NCBI GenBank assembly: GCA_021229015.1
Contig: CM037789.1
Coordinates: 29,439,988-29,503,987 of the forward strand
Direction of reading: 5' to 3'
DNA length: 64,000 nt
Source: Solen grandis
Taxonomy: Eukaryota > Mollusca > Bivalvia > Adapedonta > Solenidae
The notes beneath the pieces are model-generated. The model did no database searches and was not told the DNA's origin. It saw only the letters and a program-made list of their open reading frames with translations. The first letter of the stretch is position 1. The number at the start of each line of letters is the position of its first letter. Position numbers and translations under genes: made by a program. Shown one piece after another: positions 10,168 through 21,892 of this stretch.

Positions 10168-10560
10168 ATGCTCCCCAAAGGGAGAGCATATAGTTGTTGC
10201 TTTGTCTTCTGTCCATCCCATCCATTCGGTCGTGCGTCCATCCATCATAATTTTGTCCGAAGCATATCACAAAAACTAAAATCAGCATGAAACTTCATAG
10301 GTAGATAGATCTCTTTGAGGAGAAATGCAGTGCACAAGAACCATAACTCTGTTTTTCATAATTTAGGAGTTACTGCCTTTTGTTATTTTTCATACTTAAA
10401 TATTGTCTGGAGCTCTTATAGTTTAATAAAGTATCCATCAAGTGACAAAGCCTTGACACATAGGGTTTCACTTTTCCATTATTTGTTTGTCCGTCTGTCT
10501 GTCCATCACATTTTTTCTGTTAGCTTCAGCAGGTGACACATGACATTTGTGTTCCAAAGA
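10168..10560 (+). mobile_element. Dispersed repeat with ATGCTCCCC hairpin start
   Basis: Opens with the hairpin ATGCTCCCCAAAGGGAGAGC, followed by a TCCATCCATTCGGTCGTGCG-type CGTCC-rich segment and AAACTTCATAGGTAGATAGA. This layout is one I associate with dispersed bivalve elements. The right end is unclear; a GTCCGTCTGTCTGTCC segment near 10490 may belong to it or to a second copy. Confidence 0.45.
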
Positions 10561-10567
10561 ACACTTT

Positions 10568-11215
10568 TGTTTTAAATCATTGATTGTGGATTTCAAAATG
10601 ATTTGATGTTCATAGATCTTGAAAATCAAAGGTGTTTTTTTAACTATGCAAGCCATAGATTTCAAAATAATGGGATGTCCATAAGCCTTAGATTTCAAAA
10701 TGTTTTAATGTTTAGAAGCCATGGATTTCAAAATGCTTGCATTTCCATAACCCCAAATTTAATTTATGAATTTAAAATTTTGGATGTCCATAATTTTAAT
10801 TTGGTCCATGAAATTTGCAATTACCCGCCAATTTAAAATTAATCCATAATGTTTGCATGTCCATGAAATTTGCAATTATGGATGCCCATATTGTTATCAT
10901 GTCCATGAATTTTACAATTATCAATGTCCATGTTTGCATGTCCAAAAATTCCAAAAACCATGCATTTTAATATTGATGTTTATAAGCCATGGATTTCAAA
11001 ATAAGCCTGGATTATAAAATATTTTGATGTCCATTATCCATTGATTTCAAAATATTTTGAAGTCCTTAAGCCATAGATTTCAAAATATCTTTAGGTCTTT
11101 AACCCATGAATATTAAAAAAACACCCACACACTTGAAAAAAACAACAGCACAATCATATTCATATGCCCTGGATTTCAAAACATTAATGTTCATGCCATG
11201 AATTTCAAAATAACA
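10568..11215. repeat. Degenerate minisatellite, GATTTCAAAAT core
   Basis: About 14 imperfect repeats of GCCATGGATTTCAAAATG(N) followed by TGATGTCCATAA, with spacing of 30-50 bp. Old and decayed; no gene. Confidence 0.7.
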
Positions 11216-11454
11216 TGACAACCATTTAAATACTGTGATGATATTAAGACATAGACCCAAAATCAATGTTCTGATCATTACCAATGGAATTGGTATACTA
11301 TGGTAATTCTGTAAAGCGAAGAACAATGAACCTCATAAAAGTCATTTAAGAGAATATGAGAGCTATGTTATTGAAATATAGGACATCTGAGGAAGTGTGA
11401 ACATAAAACCAATGAAATTGCTATTCTATATAGTCGAAGACCTCTATAACCATC

Positions 11455-11694
11455 TTAACTTTCCCTCATGTAGACTCATTTTGACGCACTCAATAGGTAC
11501 CACATAAAGCCTGATCTGCAGAGAGCCAAACTCAGACCTTACCAAATTTAATTACAAAATCCTCATTTCCAGACCACTGAGGAGCAGCGAACAGCATAAA
11601 ACCTGATCAGCCTGTGAGTTACTCGCAGGCTGATCTGGTTTTATGTTGTTCGCATAGGTCTTTTCATGGTTTCCTCTATGAGGGAAAGGGTTAA
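11455..11694 (-). mobile_element. MITE family A, copy 3
   Basis: TTAA at both ends, the right one read as GAGGGAAAGGGTTAA, with the left end slightly decayed (TTAACTTTCCCTCAT). Reverse orientation: the TGCAGATCAGG-type segment comes first. The central hairpin is present with one mismatch (TGTGAGTTACTCGCAGG). Confidence 0.85.
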
Positions 11695-13800
11695 AGTTAT
11701 TTAAGACATCTAATTTTGAACGACCCTATATTTTGTGATGTCTATCTACTGATACGAATATTCCCATCTTGTGTTGCTCCACTTTCCTTTTTTCCCATTC
11801 CATCTCAAAGACCCTTAGTCAATAGTCGTGATCCAGGACCCAGTGAAGCCAGCATCGTGTCCTTCTGCCATTGACGAGTGACAGTGAAAGCAACTTTAAT
11901 GTGGACAACACAATCTATTGATTTCCATGTTTAGTGTTTTTGAGTAGAGCATATTAACCTTACGAATACTACATTATACTGAGAGAGAGCCGGGCAGGCG
12001 TAGACACTGTACTCCCATATATTGATCCTCTTCGGTGTTTATCAATATCTCGCTGTTTGTCGGCCATTTTGAATATGACGATAGCTCAGAACAACAGTGT
12101 TGTGTTATGCATTTTTAATGTTCCTGTGCACGTTAGCTGGCCAAATTGCGGGAAATCCCTCAGCAGGAGAGAAAGGAGGGATTTAGAATCAATATAGGAA
12201 GCTTTAGCCGGAAATTTTGTGTAAAGTTTGTGGTGTATTTTGCCTCTGCTGATGCTTGTTTGAACTACATTTTTAATGACATACTGGAAACATTTGAGTG
12301 TATATGTACACACATCGCTAGGTCCAAACTGTGATTCCTGTTGTACCATTGTGAACGGATATACTTTCAGCATTTCTGGATTAGTATTGGTATAATATCA
12401 AAGGATTTGTGTGACAATTTGACACCCAGGAAGCCATGGAAACTAGTTTGGTGCAGCTGGGTAAATGACAGACGGTCTCATAGTTAATGCAAACGGGACT
12501 TTGGGCATCACTGACTTTGTCGTCTGCTGCAGGTCAAATTTGGAATTGCAGGAATTGAATGGTGCTTCACCCCATTGTATTGAGTCTGTGTATGTCATTC
12601 AAAGACTGCTTGACAAGTAAAGGAAGTGTCAATTGTCCCAGAGTAATGAAAGTGAACAGTTGTTATGGTAATGCAATAATTGTGTTGATATAGTGATTCA
12701 TTGCAACAATTGTGGACCACATTTAATTCTGAATACTTTTAAGTTGAGAATAAATTGATACTATAGAGTTTTTGTTTGCACCAGAATTTTAATTACTTTT
12801 TAATGTGTATTCCTGAGTTTTGTCAAAATCAGGGCTATGAATCTATGTCTGTAAATATTACTCTTGGTGCTTTGATTAGCACCAGTTTTGCTACCTTGAT
12901 TTGTAACATTTGTAAGACAACTGAAATAAATAAAACCAAATTAAGCGATTAATTGCAGATATTCCCTGTTCATGAGTAACAGTATATAGTAAACAAAAGA
13001 AGAGTGATTTCGTTATAAAGTCAAGAGTTCTTTCTGTGCATCAAAGAATTTCATAGCTCAGGTCAGTGTTTGAATATTCACCTTGACCTTTTGACTTAGT
13101 AGCCGGATACAGATTGACCCAGTTCCTATGTAGGTCACAGTTGATATGACCTTGACCTTGTGAAAGCCAGTTCAATGGGCAGAATACTGGGACCCCAGGA
13201 GATTTCTGAAGTAGAAAACATGTATGATGCACAGCCATCGAAAATGGGGAAAATTCGAAAAATTCTGTCTGGCCTTAGTGACTTGGATTCATTGGTAACC
13301 ATTTTATCTATTTATTATTTCTACAATTTCAGGGCTTTTTTTCACTGGTTTGGAAAGATGACCCATCAGCTAAAAATTTGGATTTTTTGCACAAAGATGT
13401 TAGAAATTTGAAGAAATAGTCAAAAATTTACAGCAAATCAAGGGAATGAAAATAGTCCATCTATCAACACCTGATATCTATAAACTGTCGTTGTGGAAGT
13501 CTTCAATTTTGTCAATTTTTAACCAAATGGAACTGATAGTTGTTTTTTTCCTTCGTATTCATACATATTTTTCCCATTTAAATTTGGGAAATTTATACTT
13601 CCAGACATAGGGAATATACTCAAGTACTGGCCATGAAGACAGCTGAAACAAAGCCCTGTAATTATTCAATGTATTGCCTAACTTTAAGCATTCTTTTTCA
13701 TCCTTTTCACGAATCAGTGACCATACTTCTTTGTATATGATGAGTCTTTGTAACAGATGCAAGTTTATATATTGTCAGTTTATTTGTATGACAACAAAGA
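11695..13800. other. Long unique non-coding stretch
   Basis: About 2.1 kb without a recognised repeat family. 12050-12420 is the least AT-rich part and has overlapping open frames on both strands (95 and 62 codons) with no domain. No exon with good splice sites was seen. It could hold regulatory or conserved non-coding DNA, but nothing in the sequence proves it. Confidence 0.4.
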
Positions 13801-13886
13801 TGATCCTGATGGCTGAGTGGTTGGCTCATCTTCCTTGGAGGTTGTTGGTTCGATACCCAGCCAAAACAAATCAAATTCATAAAAAG

Positions 13887-15194
13887 TAGGGATGGCAACG
13901 GATATTCGAATATTCGGTAACGTTTAGAATATTCGAATCCTAAATTAGGATTCGAATATTCTAATAAAAAAAATAAAAGTTAGATAAATTTAAAAAAAAT
14001 ATAAAATTAACGTTTTTAATTTCGCCTCTCATATTATGTTTCGTATGCCAGCGTTAACCGTGAAAGTGTCAACCAATTAACACTGTCGGGGCCCTGTGGA
14101 TATTATCATGGTGACAGTTTGCAGCGATTACGCAATTTTTAATCGGGATGGCTAATTGGACGATTGTTTGCATTGGTTAGGTATATTGTATATTCCTACT
14201 AGTACTAATTAAAATCGCCGGGACAATTAAGTGGCAGGCCAGAGCCAGGCATGATAAGGGTTGTCAAGGTAAATCGTTACTTTTCGGTCGCTCATTGGTC
14301 AATTGATTAAACTGGGTGTGTCAAAGTGGCATTTGGCCGCGAATATGGAAGGGTCGAAAAGATGACAGTTTGCAGCGAGTATGCAAACCTTGAATCGGGA
14401 TTGCTAATTGGACGATTGTTTATTTAGGTGTATATACCAGATGTCTACTAGCACTAATCTAAAACGGCGGGACAATTAAGTGGCAGGGCCAGGGCCTGGC
14501 AAGGGTTGTCGATTATGCAATTTTTATTGTGATCGTCAATACCGCATCATTTGATTGGTTTGTTTTTTTTCTTCCCAATTCTGCTGTGATAAATAATGTA
14601 TATATTTAGCTAAACACTAGAACAATCTTATGTAGTCTTAGGACAACAGCCATACGTTCACGTATCATAATCAGCAGCTTCAAAAATGCCACCTACTGTA
14701 ACATCCGATGTATGGAAGTTTTTCCAACGGTCAGAAGATCGAAAGACTGCTAGGTGTACGCTGTGTGAAGGGACGTTCACCTACTCAGGGACGACAACCA
14801 ACTTGAGAAATCATCTTAGAAACAAACACCCTTCAGCACTCAACCATGATAATGAGTCTAAGAAACAAATGCCCATCACCAATTTTGCGAGGACACCTAA
14901 GCGAATATCCCAGAGTGAAGGAGAAAGCATCACTCAGGCAATAGTGACAATGATAGTCAAAGATTACCTCCCTCTTAGCATTTTTTTTATTATCTATTTC
15001 TAAAAGGTAAACTTATGACCGTGTGAATTTCATAGGCACCGTAACTGCTTACGCTTAGTCATACTAAAAAGCAATATTAAAGGTAAATAAACTATGAGTA
15101 TTTAATTACGGAAATTGATTAGAATATTCGAATATTCGCTCGTAACCTCATCCGAATATTCGAATACCAAAATCGGTATTCGTTGCCATCCCTA
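13887..15194 (+). mobile_element. hAT element, internally deleted, 1308 bp
   Basis: Terminal inverted repeats start TAGGGATGGCAACG, with 14 bp perfect, and then share ATTCGAATATTCGG-like sequence. The 8-bp target duplication ATAAAAAG fits the hAT superfamily. The inside has a direct duplication of about 150 bp (near 14110-14270 and 14362-14510, sharing GCTAATTGGACGATTGTTT and GGGACAATTAAGTGGCAGG) and the remains of a BED-finger transposase gene. At 1.3 kb it is far shorter than a full hAT, so it would need enzyme from elsewhere to move. Confidence 0.9.
14686..15003 (+). pseudogene. hAT transposase N-terminus (BED zinc finger), truncated
   Basis: A 105-codon frame starting MPPTVTSDVWKFFQRSEDRK. 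Residues 10-48 form a BED-type zinc finger: aromatic W10, F12, F13, then C24, C27, H43 and H48 (C-x2-C-x15-H-x4-H). BED fingers bind the transposon ends. The frame then reaches ITQAIVTMIVKDYLPLS, which matches the segment before the catalytic region in ZBED/hAT transposases (typically MI-x-D-x-x-P), and stops soon after in unrelated AT-rich sequence. The RNase H-like catalytic domain and dimerisation domain are absent. It lies wholly inside the hAT inverted repeats. The fragment could at most make a DNA-binding peptide, possibly a repressor. Confidence 0.85.
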
Positions 15195-15424
15195 ATAAAA
15201 AGTGGTACTGGTATAGCTCCTTAGCTTGGCTGTCAATATGCATGGGTAGTTCCAGGACTGGTTGACCTGGTGTCAGGATATTGTGACTGTGTGTGGTATC
15301 ATGCCACATGTCTATGGCGTGATACTGCAGTGTGGCAGCACTATATTCTCTCAAGTAGACATCATCACCAAATGACTGAAATATTGTCGGTGGGACGTTA
15401 AACCCAATAAACAAACAAACATTT

Positions 15425-15914
15425 ACAACTAATATTGCATGTATAAACAACAATATAACATCATCGAATAACACAATATGCCATATAGAATGACCAATTT
15501 TACTAGAGAATAGATTTCTGTCTAGAAATAATTTATCAAAAACTGCAGAAACACAATAGGTAATTTATTAAAGGTCTCTTTCTAGAGAAATTTCAGTTAA
15601 TATAAGAACTTTAATTAGATGAATATTGGAATCTATATGGATATTTGATGGTATTTGGACGTGGATGAAAATCAAAGGTAAAAGATAATCAGCCTTGAAT
15701 CTTGAACAAAAATAACTGTTGGTTAATTACTTACATTTATTTTTCCCTTCAGTAAACAGTTTGTTTATAATTGTCATACAGCTAAAGTGATAATGGATTT
15801 TCAGCTGTTGCTGGAAAAAGTTATAAATGAATTGTGAATCATTTCTGAAACACAAAGAAAACAGCATTCTAGGAAAGCATAGTGATCAGTACAAAAGTTT
15901 GACTCCTGGTCACT
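15425..15914. other. Unique AT-rich stretch
   Basis: No repeat or exon recognised. Confidence 0.45.
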
Positions 15915-16388
15915 CACAAGATGGTGTGCTGGTTGCTCATTAGGACATGGGGGTTTTCTCCGGCTACTCCATATAACTCAGACTTTTCTGGTTTCTCCAG
16001 ATATTTAACTTACTCGGACTGTGCTAGTTACTTTGGCTATCTTTTTGCTCCAACTATTCCAGTTACACTTGCTATCCTGGTTACTCCAGCTATTCCAATA
16101 ACTTCAACTATTCTGGTTACTCCAGCTATTCCAATAACTCCAACTGTCCTGGTTACTCCAGCTATTCCAGTAACTCCAACTATTCTGGTTACTCCAGCAA
16201 TTCCATTAACTCCAGCTATTTCAGTTACTCTGGCTATCCTTGTTACTCCAGATACTCCAGTTATACTGAATGGTAATTCAGGTGTATCCTATGACATTCC
16301 AGTAACTCCAGTTTTTCCAGTTACTCTGGCTTTTACGGTTTCTACAGCTATCCTACCTCCAAATATTCCGGTTACTGTGGTTATTTAG
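15915..16388 (+). repeat. Minisatellite CCAGCTATTCCAGTTACT, SINE-seeded
   Basis: About 20 imperfect repeats of roughly 15-18 bp built from TATTC(C/T)(A/G)GTTACTCCAGC. The left flank (GACATGGGGGTTTTCTCCGG, CTACTCC) resembles the body of the SINE at 42337-42580 (GACATGTGGGTTTTCTCTGG, GCTCTCCGG). The 155-codon frame rich in Thr-Pro-Ala-Ile is a repeat artefact. Confidence 0.75.
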
Positions 16389-16619
16389 ATTTTCTTCCAT
16401 AGTTACATGACCATAATATCATGCTTTTGTCAGAATCATTGAAAGTGATTCATATTTAAGTTGTATATACATGTTTTCATAATTGATTTTTGAGCCAAAA
16501 AATACCTCCTATAGATTTGATTTGACTAACTTTTAAACAGAGCAGACCCAGATCAAACAGCTCCTTTGAGTATTGAAGTTTTATTGTTGTCCGTATGTAC
16601 TTTCTGTATTTCTCTAACT

Positions 16620-17150
16620 TTGTTGAGCAGTTGGATCTCTATGTTTTTACATTATATTGCTGGGATCTCTATGTTTATACATTATATTGCTGGGATCTTT
16701 ATGTTTTTACATTATATTGCTCGGATCTCTATGTTTTTACATTATATTGCTGGATCTCTATGTTTTTACATTATATTGCTCGGATCTCTATGTTTTTACA
16801 TTATATTGAAGGATCTCTATGTTTTTACATTATATTGCTCGGTTTTCTATGTTTTTACATTATATTGCTTGGATCTCTGTTTTTACATTATATTGCTCCA
16901 ATCTCTATGTTTTTACATTATATCGCTCGGTTTTCTCTGTTTTTACATTATATTGTTGGATCTCTAAACTTTTACATTATATTGCTCGGATCTCTATGTT
17001 TTTTCATTATATATTGCTCGGATCTCTATGTTTTTACATTATATTGCTTGGATCTCTATGTTTTTACATTATATTGCTCGGATCTCTATGTTTTTAAATT
17101 ATATTGCTTGGATCTCTAAATTTTTACATTATGTTGCTCGGATCTCTTAG
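16620..17150. repeat. 30-bp minisatellite, about 17 copies
   Basis: The unit is GGATCTCTATGTTTTTACAT plus TATATTGCTC (30 bp), with some 28-32-bp variants. Open frames of up to 174 codons on the plus strand come from the stop-free unit and are not genes. The right edge meets MITE family B. Confidence 0.95.
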
Positions 17151-17361
17151 ACTCATTTTGATGCAATGGCAAACAGGGCAGACCCAGACACCTATAGAAT
17201 CTGTCTGATCAGGGTCTCCTCTGTTTGCTCAAATAAAATTGTAGCTTAGATTCCATCCATAGATAGAAAAATCTATGGTTTCTGAAACAATTTAAATTTT
17301 AGTTTATTAATATTCATTATTAGACATTTATTTATACATGAATATTCATGAGGTAAAGGGT
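17151..17361 (-). mobile_element. MITE family B copy
   Basis: GACTCATTTTGATGCAATGG, GCAAACAGGGCAGACCCAGA and TCTGTTTGCTC, then ending TACATGAATATTCATGAGG with TAAAGGG. It faces another family B copy at 17494 across about 130 bp. Confidence 0.75.
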
Positions 17362-17493
17362 AAACCCCACATGACGTGGGCCCAAGCCCTATAGTCTGGT
17401 CCCCTGAATTGTTCATGTGGGGGTTTTCCAATTGTCTTGCAGAAAGTCATTTGCTGATACCCAACTTCCACATATGTTCTTTATTTTCTCCTT

Positions 17494-17637
17494 TACCTCA
17501 TGAATATTCATATGCATATTTATGTCTTGATGAATATTAATTAACTGAAATTTAAATGGTATATGAAACAATAAATTTTTCATTGCTGTGAAAACGACAG
17601 TGATTCTGAGCTACGATATTGTATGAGCAAACAGGGT
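17494..17637 (+). mobile_element. MITE family B, 5' part
   Basis: CTCCTTTACCTCATGAATAT, TGATGAATATTAATTAACTG and GAGCTACGATATTGTATGAG in order, then cut off after AGCAAACAGGG. Opposite orientation to the copy at 17151-17361. Confidence 0.7.
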
Positions 17638-17639
17638 GA

Positions 17640-17845
17640 ATACTTAAAGATGAATTTCATCAGTCATGTTTCTACATTTCTTAACAATTCTCATCAGTTA
17701 TTATGGTAATTAATTCATTTCAGCTTATCCATATACTTGAATATTTCATAAAATAGTAATAGTGGAATGTGTATTTACCTTGTTCTTAAGAATTTAAGTT
17801 TTACTTAGCGCTAAGTATTGTTGGTGGAATTCAAGCCTTAGGTGT
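17640..17845. mobile_element. MITE family H, partial
   Basis: The right end TTACTTAGCGCTAAGTATTG, followed by TTGGTGGAATTCAAGCC, matches 37235-37262. The left end is decayed. Confidence 0.4.
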
Positions 17846-17995
17846 CAGTAAAAGTGGACTGGGTTTGATATCATGGTACTGGTCAACAGTGAGATAACGC
17901 TGTGAGGCAGCACTTTATCGGTCGCTGCAGACAAGGTCCTGAAAAATGACTCAAATACTGTCATTGAATATTAAACACAATCAAATAAAAAAAGC
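17846..17995 (+). mobile_element. SINE family F, diverged 3' part
   Basis: GTGGACTGGGTTTGATATCA, GAGGCAGCACTTTATC, GACTCAAATACTGTC and AATATTAAACACAATCAAAT follow the order of the SINE F body and tail. Confidence 0.5.
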
Positions 17996-18761
17996 ATAAT
18001 ACCAGACAATCCAATCATGAGAAACTTAAGGAAAGGAAGTCCCAAAGTTTTTTAAAGAGAGCCTTGAAAGGGCAATGGGAATACTTGTATGGCAGTGAAG
18101 TTTAATAGAGGGTGCGTAAAGCACAGAGTTTGATGTGAAGCTTGTGTGACCGATGTTTGTGGAATCCATATCTGATCAATAAATGACAAACCATCGCCAC
18201 GGAAACCGGCTAGGTCCTTCTGGGGATTCCTTGACATTCCGAAATCTGTGAATAGGTCTTATTTACTATTCATGCTGGGATGTGGGGATGAGTACAGTTT
18301 ACACGCATCAATGAGTAATCGTTCAGCTTGATTAGCCATGACTCGCAGTCAAGTTCAAAAGTCTTTGACATTGTTAATATCAGAATATATTCTTACCAGT
18401 GGACTGAATTGGATGTCAATCTATCATTTGCAATGAAAAGTAGCAGAAGGTGGGGTCAAGTAGAGAGAAAATTAATCATGATTTTGTCTCTTGGGCATGA
18501 ATTCCCTCTTTATCAAAAAATATTCAAAGGCACAATTCTATTTCTTTGAATTCATGAAGCTTTCTTCAGAATAGCTTATTTGCCCCAATTCTTTTCTCCC
18601 TGGTGGCATTTTTGTTTCTTTCAGTGCATGCAATAAATACCACTTTTTTCATCTAGAATGAAGGTCAATAGAGAACATAATTCCATGTGTATAGAAAGGA
18701 CACACCAGATTAGCTGATTAATTTGGCTTTGCTGAGACTTAAATTTATGTTTCAGAAGTAG
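17996..18761. other. Unique non-coding stretch
   Basis: No recognised repeat or exon. Confidence 0.45.
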
Positions 18762-19131
18762 CACCGGTCCCAGTGGCCGTATGTTTAGAGCATCCGTCCC
18801 GGAATCTGGAGGTCATTGGTTCGACCCCTGGCCGCGATATACCAAAGTGCCAAAATGGTACTGGTATAGCTCCCTTGCTTGGCACTCAGCATATAAGGCT
18901 AGTTCCAGGACTGCATGGTTAGCCCGGTGTCAGGATAATGTGACAGCCCGGTGTCAGGATAATGTGACAGCCCGGTGTCAGGATAATGTGACTTAGTGTG
19001 GTATCATGCCGCTGCATATCTACAGGGTGATACTGCAGTGTGGCAGCACTTTATCTGTCTCAAGTAGACATTGTTACCAAATGACTGTAATACTGTCGGT
19101 GGGATATTAAACCCTACAAATCAAACAAATC
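18762..19131 (+). mobile_element. SINE family F with internal 24-bp triplication
   Basis: Head with A-box-like GTATGTTTAGAGCATCC and B-box GGTTCGACCCC, body TACTGGTATAGCTCCCTTGC, and a tail of ATCAAACAAATC type. The segment AGCCCGGTGTCAGGATAATG plus TGAC occurs three times perfectly at 18921-18944, 18945-18968 and 18969-18992, where other copies have it once. Confidence 0.85.
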
Positions 19132-19301
19132 AGAATTTGCCATGGTCTTGTTTGCTCAGTATTTTAACAAAATGTGCTTTTTGCTGCTCTCACACAGTCT
19201 GAGGTTCCTTTCCTTGCGATTGCCATTATGGGTAGCAACATGCTCCTAAAATTGGTAATGAAGGCATAGTATGTCTTCACTTTTTCACAACATACTTGTA
19301 C

Positions 19302-20011
19302 TGTATACACGGTCAGATTAGGCGCAGCTACGTATAAGGCGCATCATAACTTTCAGGGTAACTTATTTGAAAAAATCTTGTTTTGAAATTTGCGCCGTCG
19401 TACATTTTGACAGACCGAAAGCTATCCGTACGTCACCGGGCTAATCATACGGTGAACTGTTTTATTTACACATGGCATAATATTACAGTTAGACCGTTAC
19501 ATTAACGACGGGTAGGATAAAGGTGACACATTTTCATAACATGACATTACTCAACCATGTCCCCGCATTCTAACACTGGGGACAATTGTCACCTGTCAAA
19601 ATTCTCCCAACTAACAAACATTACGTAACAATTGCCACCTGTCAAGTTTCTCCTATACATCATGAGGTCCTGTAAAATAAACTTATTTGTTTATATTGAA
19701 AATGGCTTCCATCAAGTTGTTTCAGTTTCTCACGATCATTTTATCATGAAATATACCTGTAGGATAACTAATAAGAACAAAAGCAATAATCTGGTATTGT
19801 TTATCATGGTTTCGTATAGACTTTGTGTCATATTATCGTATTCATTGGCTTTCAGTATATCCATTTTCTGAGATCGTATACCGGTAATTTTCACTTCTCG
19901 GTGTTTGAAAAAAGAAACCTGAAAAGCTGTATATCATCATATAAGGCGCACCCCCTCTATAAACTTGAATTATCTGGAAAAAAAGTTCGCCTAATCTGCC
20001 GGTGTATACAG
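19302..20011. mobile_element. 710-bp TIR element, CTGTATACACNGNCAGATTA ends
   Basis: The left end CTGTATACACGGTCAGATTA is inverted at the right end TAATCTGCCGGTGTATACAG. TAAGGCGCA follows both ends as a sub-terminal repeat. No open frame of note, so non-autonomous. A decayed, partial reverse copy is at 26008-26187. Confidence 0.75.
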
Positions 20012-20104
20012 TAATTACTTATAAGTCTTTCTTAATAATTGCAATTTGTTTGTAGCTCTCACAAGGCATTCATAACTATTGGCTATGACTTGTCTTGTCT
20101 TCAC

Positions 20105-21227
20105 TTTTTAGCTCACCTGAGCACAACGTGCTCATGGTGAGCTATTGTGATCGCCTTTTGTCCGTCGTCCGTCGTCCGTCGTCCGTGCGTGCGTGCGTGC
20201 GTCCGTCCGTCCGTCGTCAACAATTTACTTTAAACAACATCTCCTCATGAACCGCTGAAGGGATTTTGACCAAACTTCACAGGAATCATCCTTATGATGC
20301 CCTCTATCAAAGTTGTACAAATTATTCAGATTGGTTAAAAAAGTAGGTCACAGGAGCTAAAAATAGATTTTAAAAATGCAAACTTTGAAAATCTTCTTCT
20401 GCAAAACTGCAAGGCCTAGAGCTTAGATATTTGGTATGTAGCATCATCTTATGGGCCATTACCAAGATTGTACAAATCATAGCCCTATGGTGATAAATGA
20501 CCCCGCACCATGGGTCACTTGTTTTACATAGAGTTATATAGGAAAATCTTTAAAAATCTTCTTCTATGAATCCATAAGGCCTAGAGATTAGATATTTGGT
20601 ATGTAGCATCATCTTATGGTTCATTACCAAGATTGTACAAATCATAGCCCTACGGTGATAAATGACCCCGCACCAGGGGTCACTTGTTTTACATAGAGTT
20701 ATATAGGAAAATGTTTAAAAATCTTCTTCTATGAATCCATTAGGCCTAGAGCTTAGATATTTGGTATGTAGCATCATCTTATGGTTCATTACCAAGATTG
20801 TACAAATCATAGCCCTATGGTGATAAATGACCCCGCACCAGGGGTCACTTGTTTTACATAGAGTTATATAGGAAAATTTTAAAAATCTTCTTCTATGAAT
20901 CCATAAGGCCTAGAGATTAGATATTTGGTATGAAGCATCATCTTATGGTTTATTACCAAGATTGTACAAATCATGACCCTATGGTGATAAATGCCCCCGC
21001 ACCAGGGGTCACTTGTTTAACATAGAGTTATATAGGAAAATCTTTAAAAATCTTCTTCTGTGAATCCATAAGGCCCAGTGCTTATATATTTGGTGTGTAG
21101 TATTGTCAGGGCTAAAATGTTTAAGATTGAGTTATATCAGAATTCTTGTCCGTTTAAAAACCTTGTAATCAGTTGTAGCAATGGTACTCAGGTGAGCGAT
21201 CCAGGGCCATCATGGCCCTCTTGTTTT
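20105..21227 (+). mobile_element. Hairpin-ended element D, copy 2 (165-bp interior)
   Basis: 5' end TTTTTAGCTCACCTGAGCAC with a hairpin (CTCACCTGAGCAC / GTGCTCATGGTGAG), then a (GTCC)n/(GTGC)n microsatellite at 20158-20217. 3' end AGGTGAGCGATC, a hairpin AGGGCCATCATGGCCCT, then CTTGTTTT. The ends match copies 1 and 3, but the interior is an unrelated 165-bp tandem repeat. No coding capacity. Probably mobilised in trans. Confidence 0.8.
20375..21100 (+). repeat. 165-bp tandem repeat, about 4.4 copies
   Basis: The unit contains AAAATCTTCTTCTATGAATC, TTAGATATTTGGTATGTAGC, ATTACCAAGATTGTACAAAT and GACCCCGCACCAGGGGTCAC. Copies are more than 90% alike by eye. The sub-segment CCCCGCACCAGGGG is a small palindrome. 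Confidence 0.9.
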
Positions 21228-21319
21228 ACAAGATACAATATTTTCCAAATCACAATGATCTTCTTGACCTTGTGAGAGTAGCATGAATGTCACTGTAATA
21301 TTCCTTGATCATTTGTATA

Positions 21320-21440
21320 CCCCAGTTTTAAATGGTATGGGGTGGTGTGGGGTGGGGCATGGGGCGGAGCATATATATTTATTTACCTTTTCTATCCATC
21401 TGTCTGTCTGTTCATTCTTTTGCCCATAACAAAATTTTGT
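21320..21440 (+). repeat. G-rich hairpin-start repeat fragment
   Basis: TACCCCAGTTTTAAATGGTA followed by GGGGTGGTGTGGGGTGGGGC and TCTGTCTGTCTGTTC. It resembles the start of the repeat at 10168 but is degraded. Confidence 0.35.
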
Positions 21441-21870
21441 TTCGGCCACTTCAATATCCGGACCAATATTTGGACCATCTCTGTATCAGGACCACACCTG
21501 CAATATCAGGACCACACCAATATTAGGACCACACCAATATTAGGACCATACCAATATTAGGACCAATATTAGGACCATACCAATATTAGGACCATACCAA
21601 TATTAGGACCACACCAATATCAGGACCATACCAATATTAGGACTACACCAACATCCCTCCCCCCCACAGTATTAGCACCACTTTAGTATCATGGCCTTCC
21701 CAATATTAGGACCACCATTCAGTATCATAGCCATCCCAGTATTAGGACCACACCAATTTTAGGACCACACCAATTTTGGGCCCTTCTCAGTATAAGAACC
21801 ACCTTGGCAATATCAGGTCCACCCCAATATAAGGACCACCTTGGTATTGAGACCACTTATTTTGATGGCA
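21441..21870. repeat. Minisatellite CCAATATTAGGACCACA
   Basis: About 20 units of 17-18 bp, CCAATATTAGGACCA(C/T)A, decaying rightwards into CCAGTATTAGCACCAC variants. Open frames are artefacts. Confidence 0.9.
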
Positions 21871-21892
21871 TTCTTTCTTTGATTTTTAAGAC

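Larger units (their letters stand above)
13801..15424 (+). mobile_element. SINE family F, split by a hAT element
   Basis: The head lies at 13801-13886, with A-box-like GGCTGAGTGGTTGGCTC and B-box GGTTCGATACCC (13847-13858). The body and tail lie at 15195-15424 (AGTGGTACTGGTATAGCTCC, then AATAAACAAACAAAC). The junction duplicates ATAAAAAG (13879-13886 and 15195-15202), the 8-bp target duplication of the inserted element. Confidence 0.85.

Noticed and set aside
15921..17119. 155- and 174-codon frames
   Set aside because: They are made of minisatellite units and show no conserved residues independent of them.
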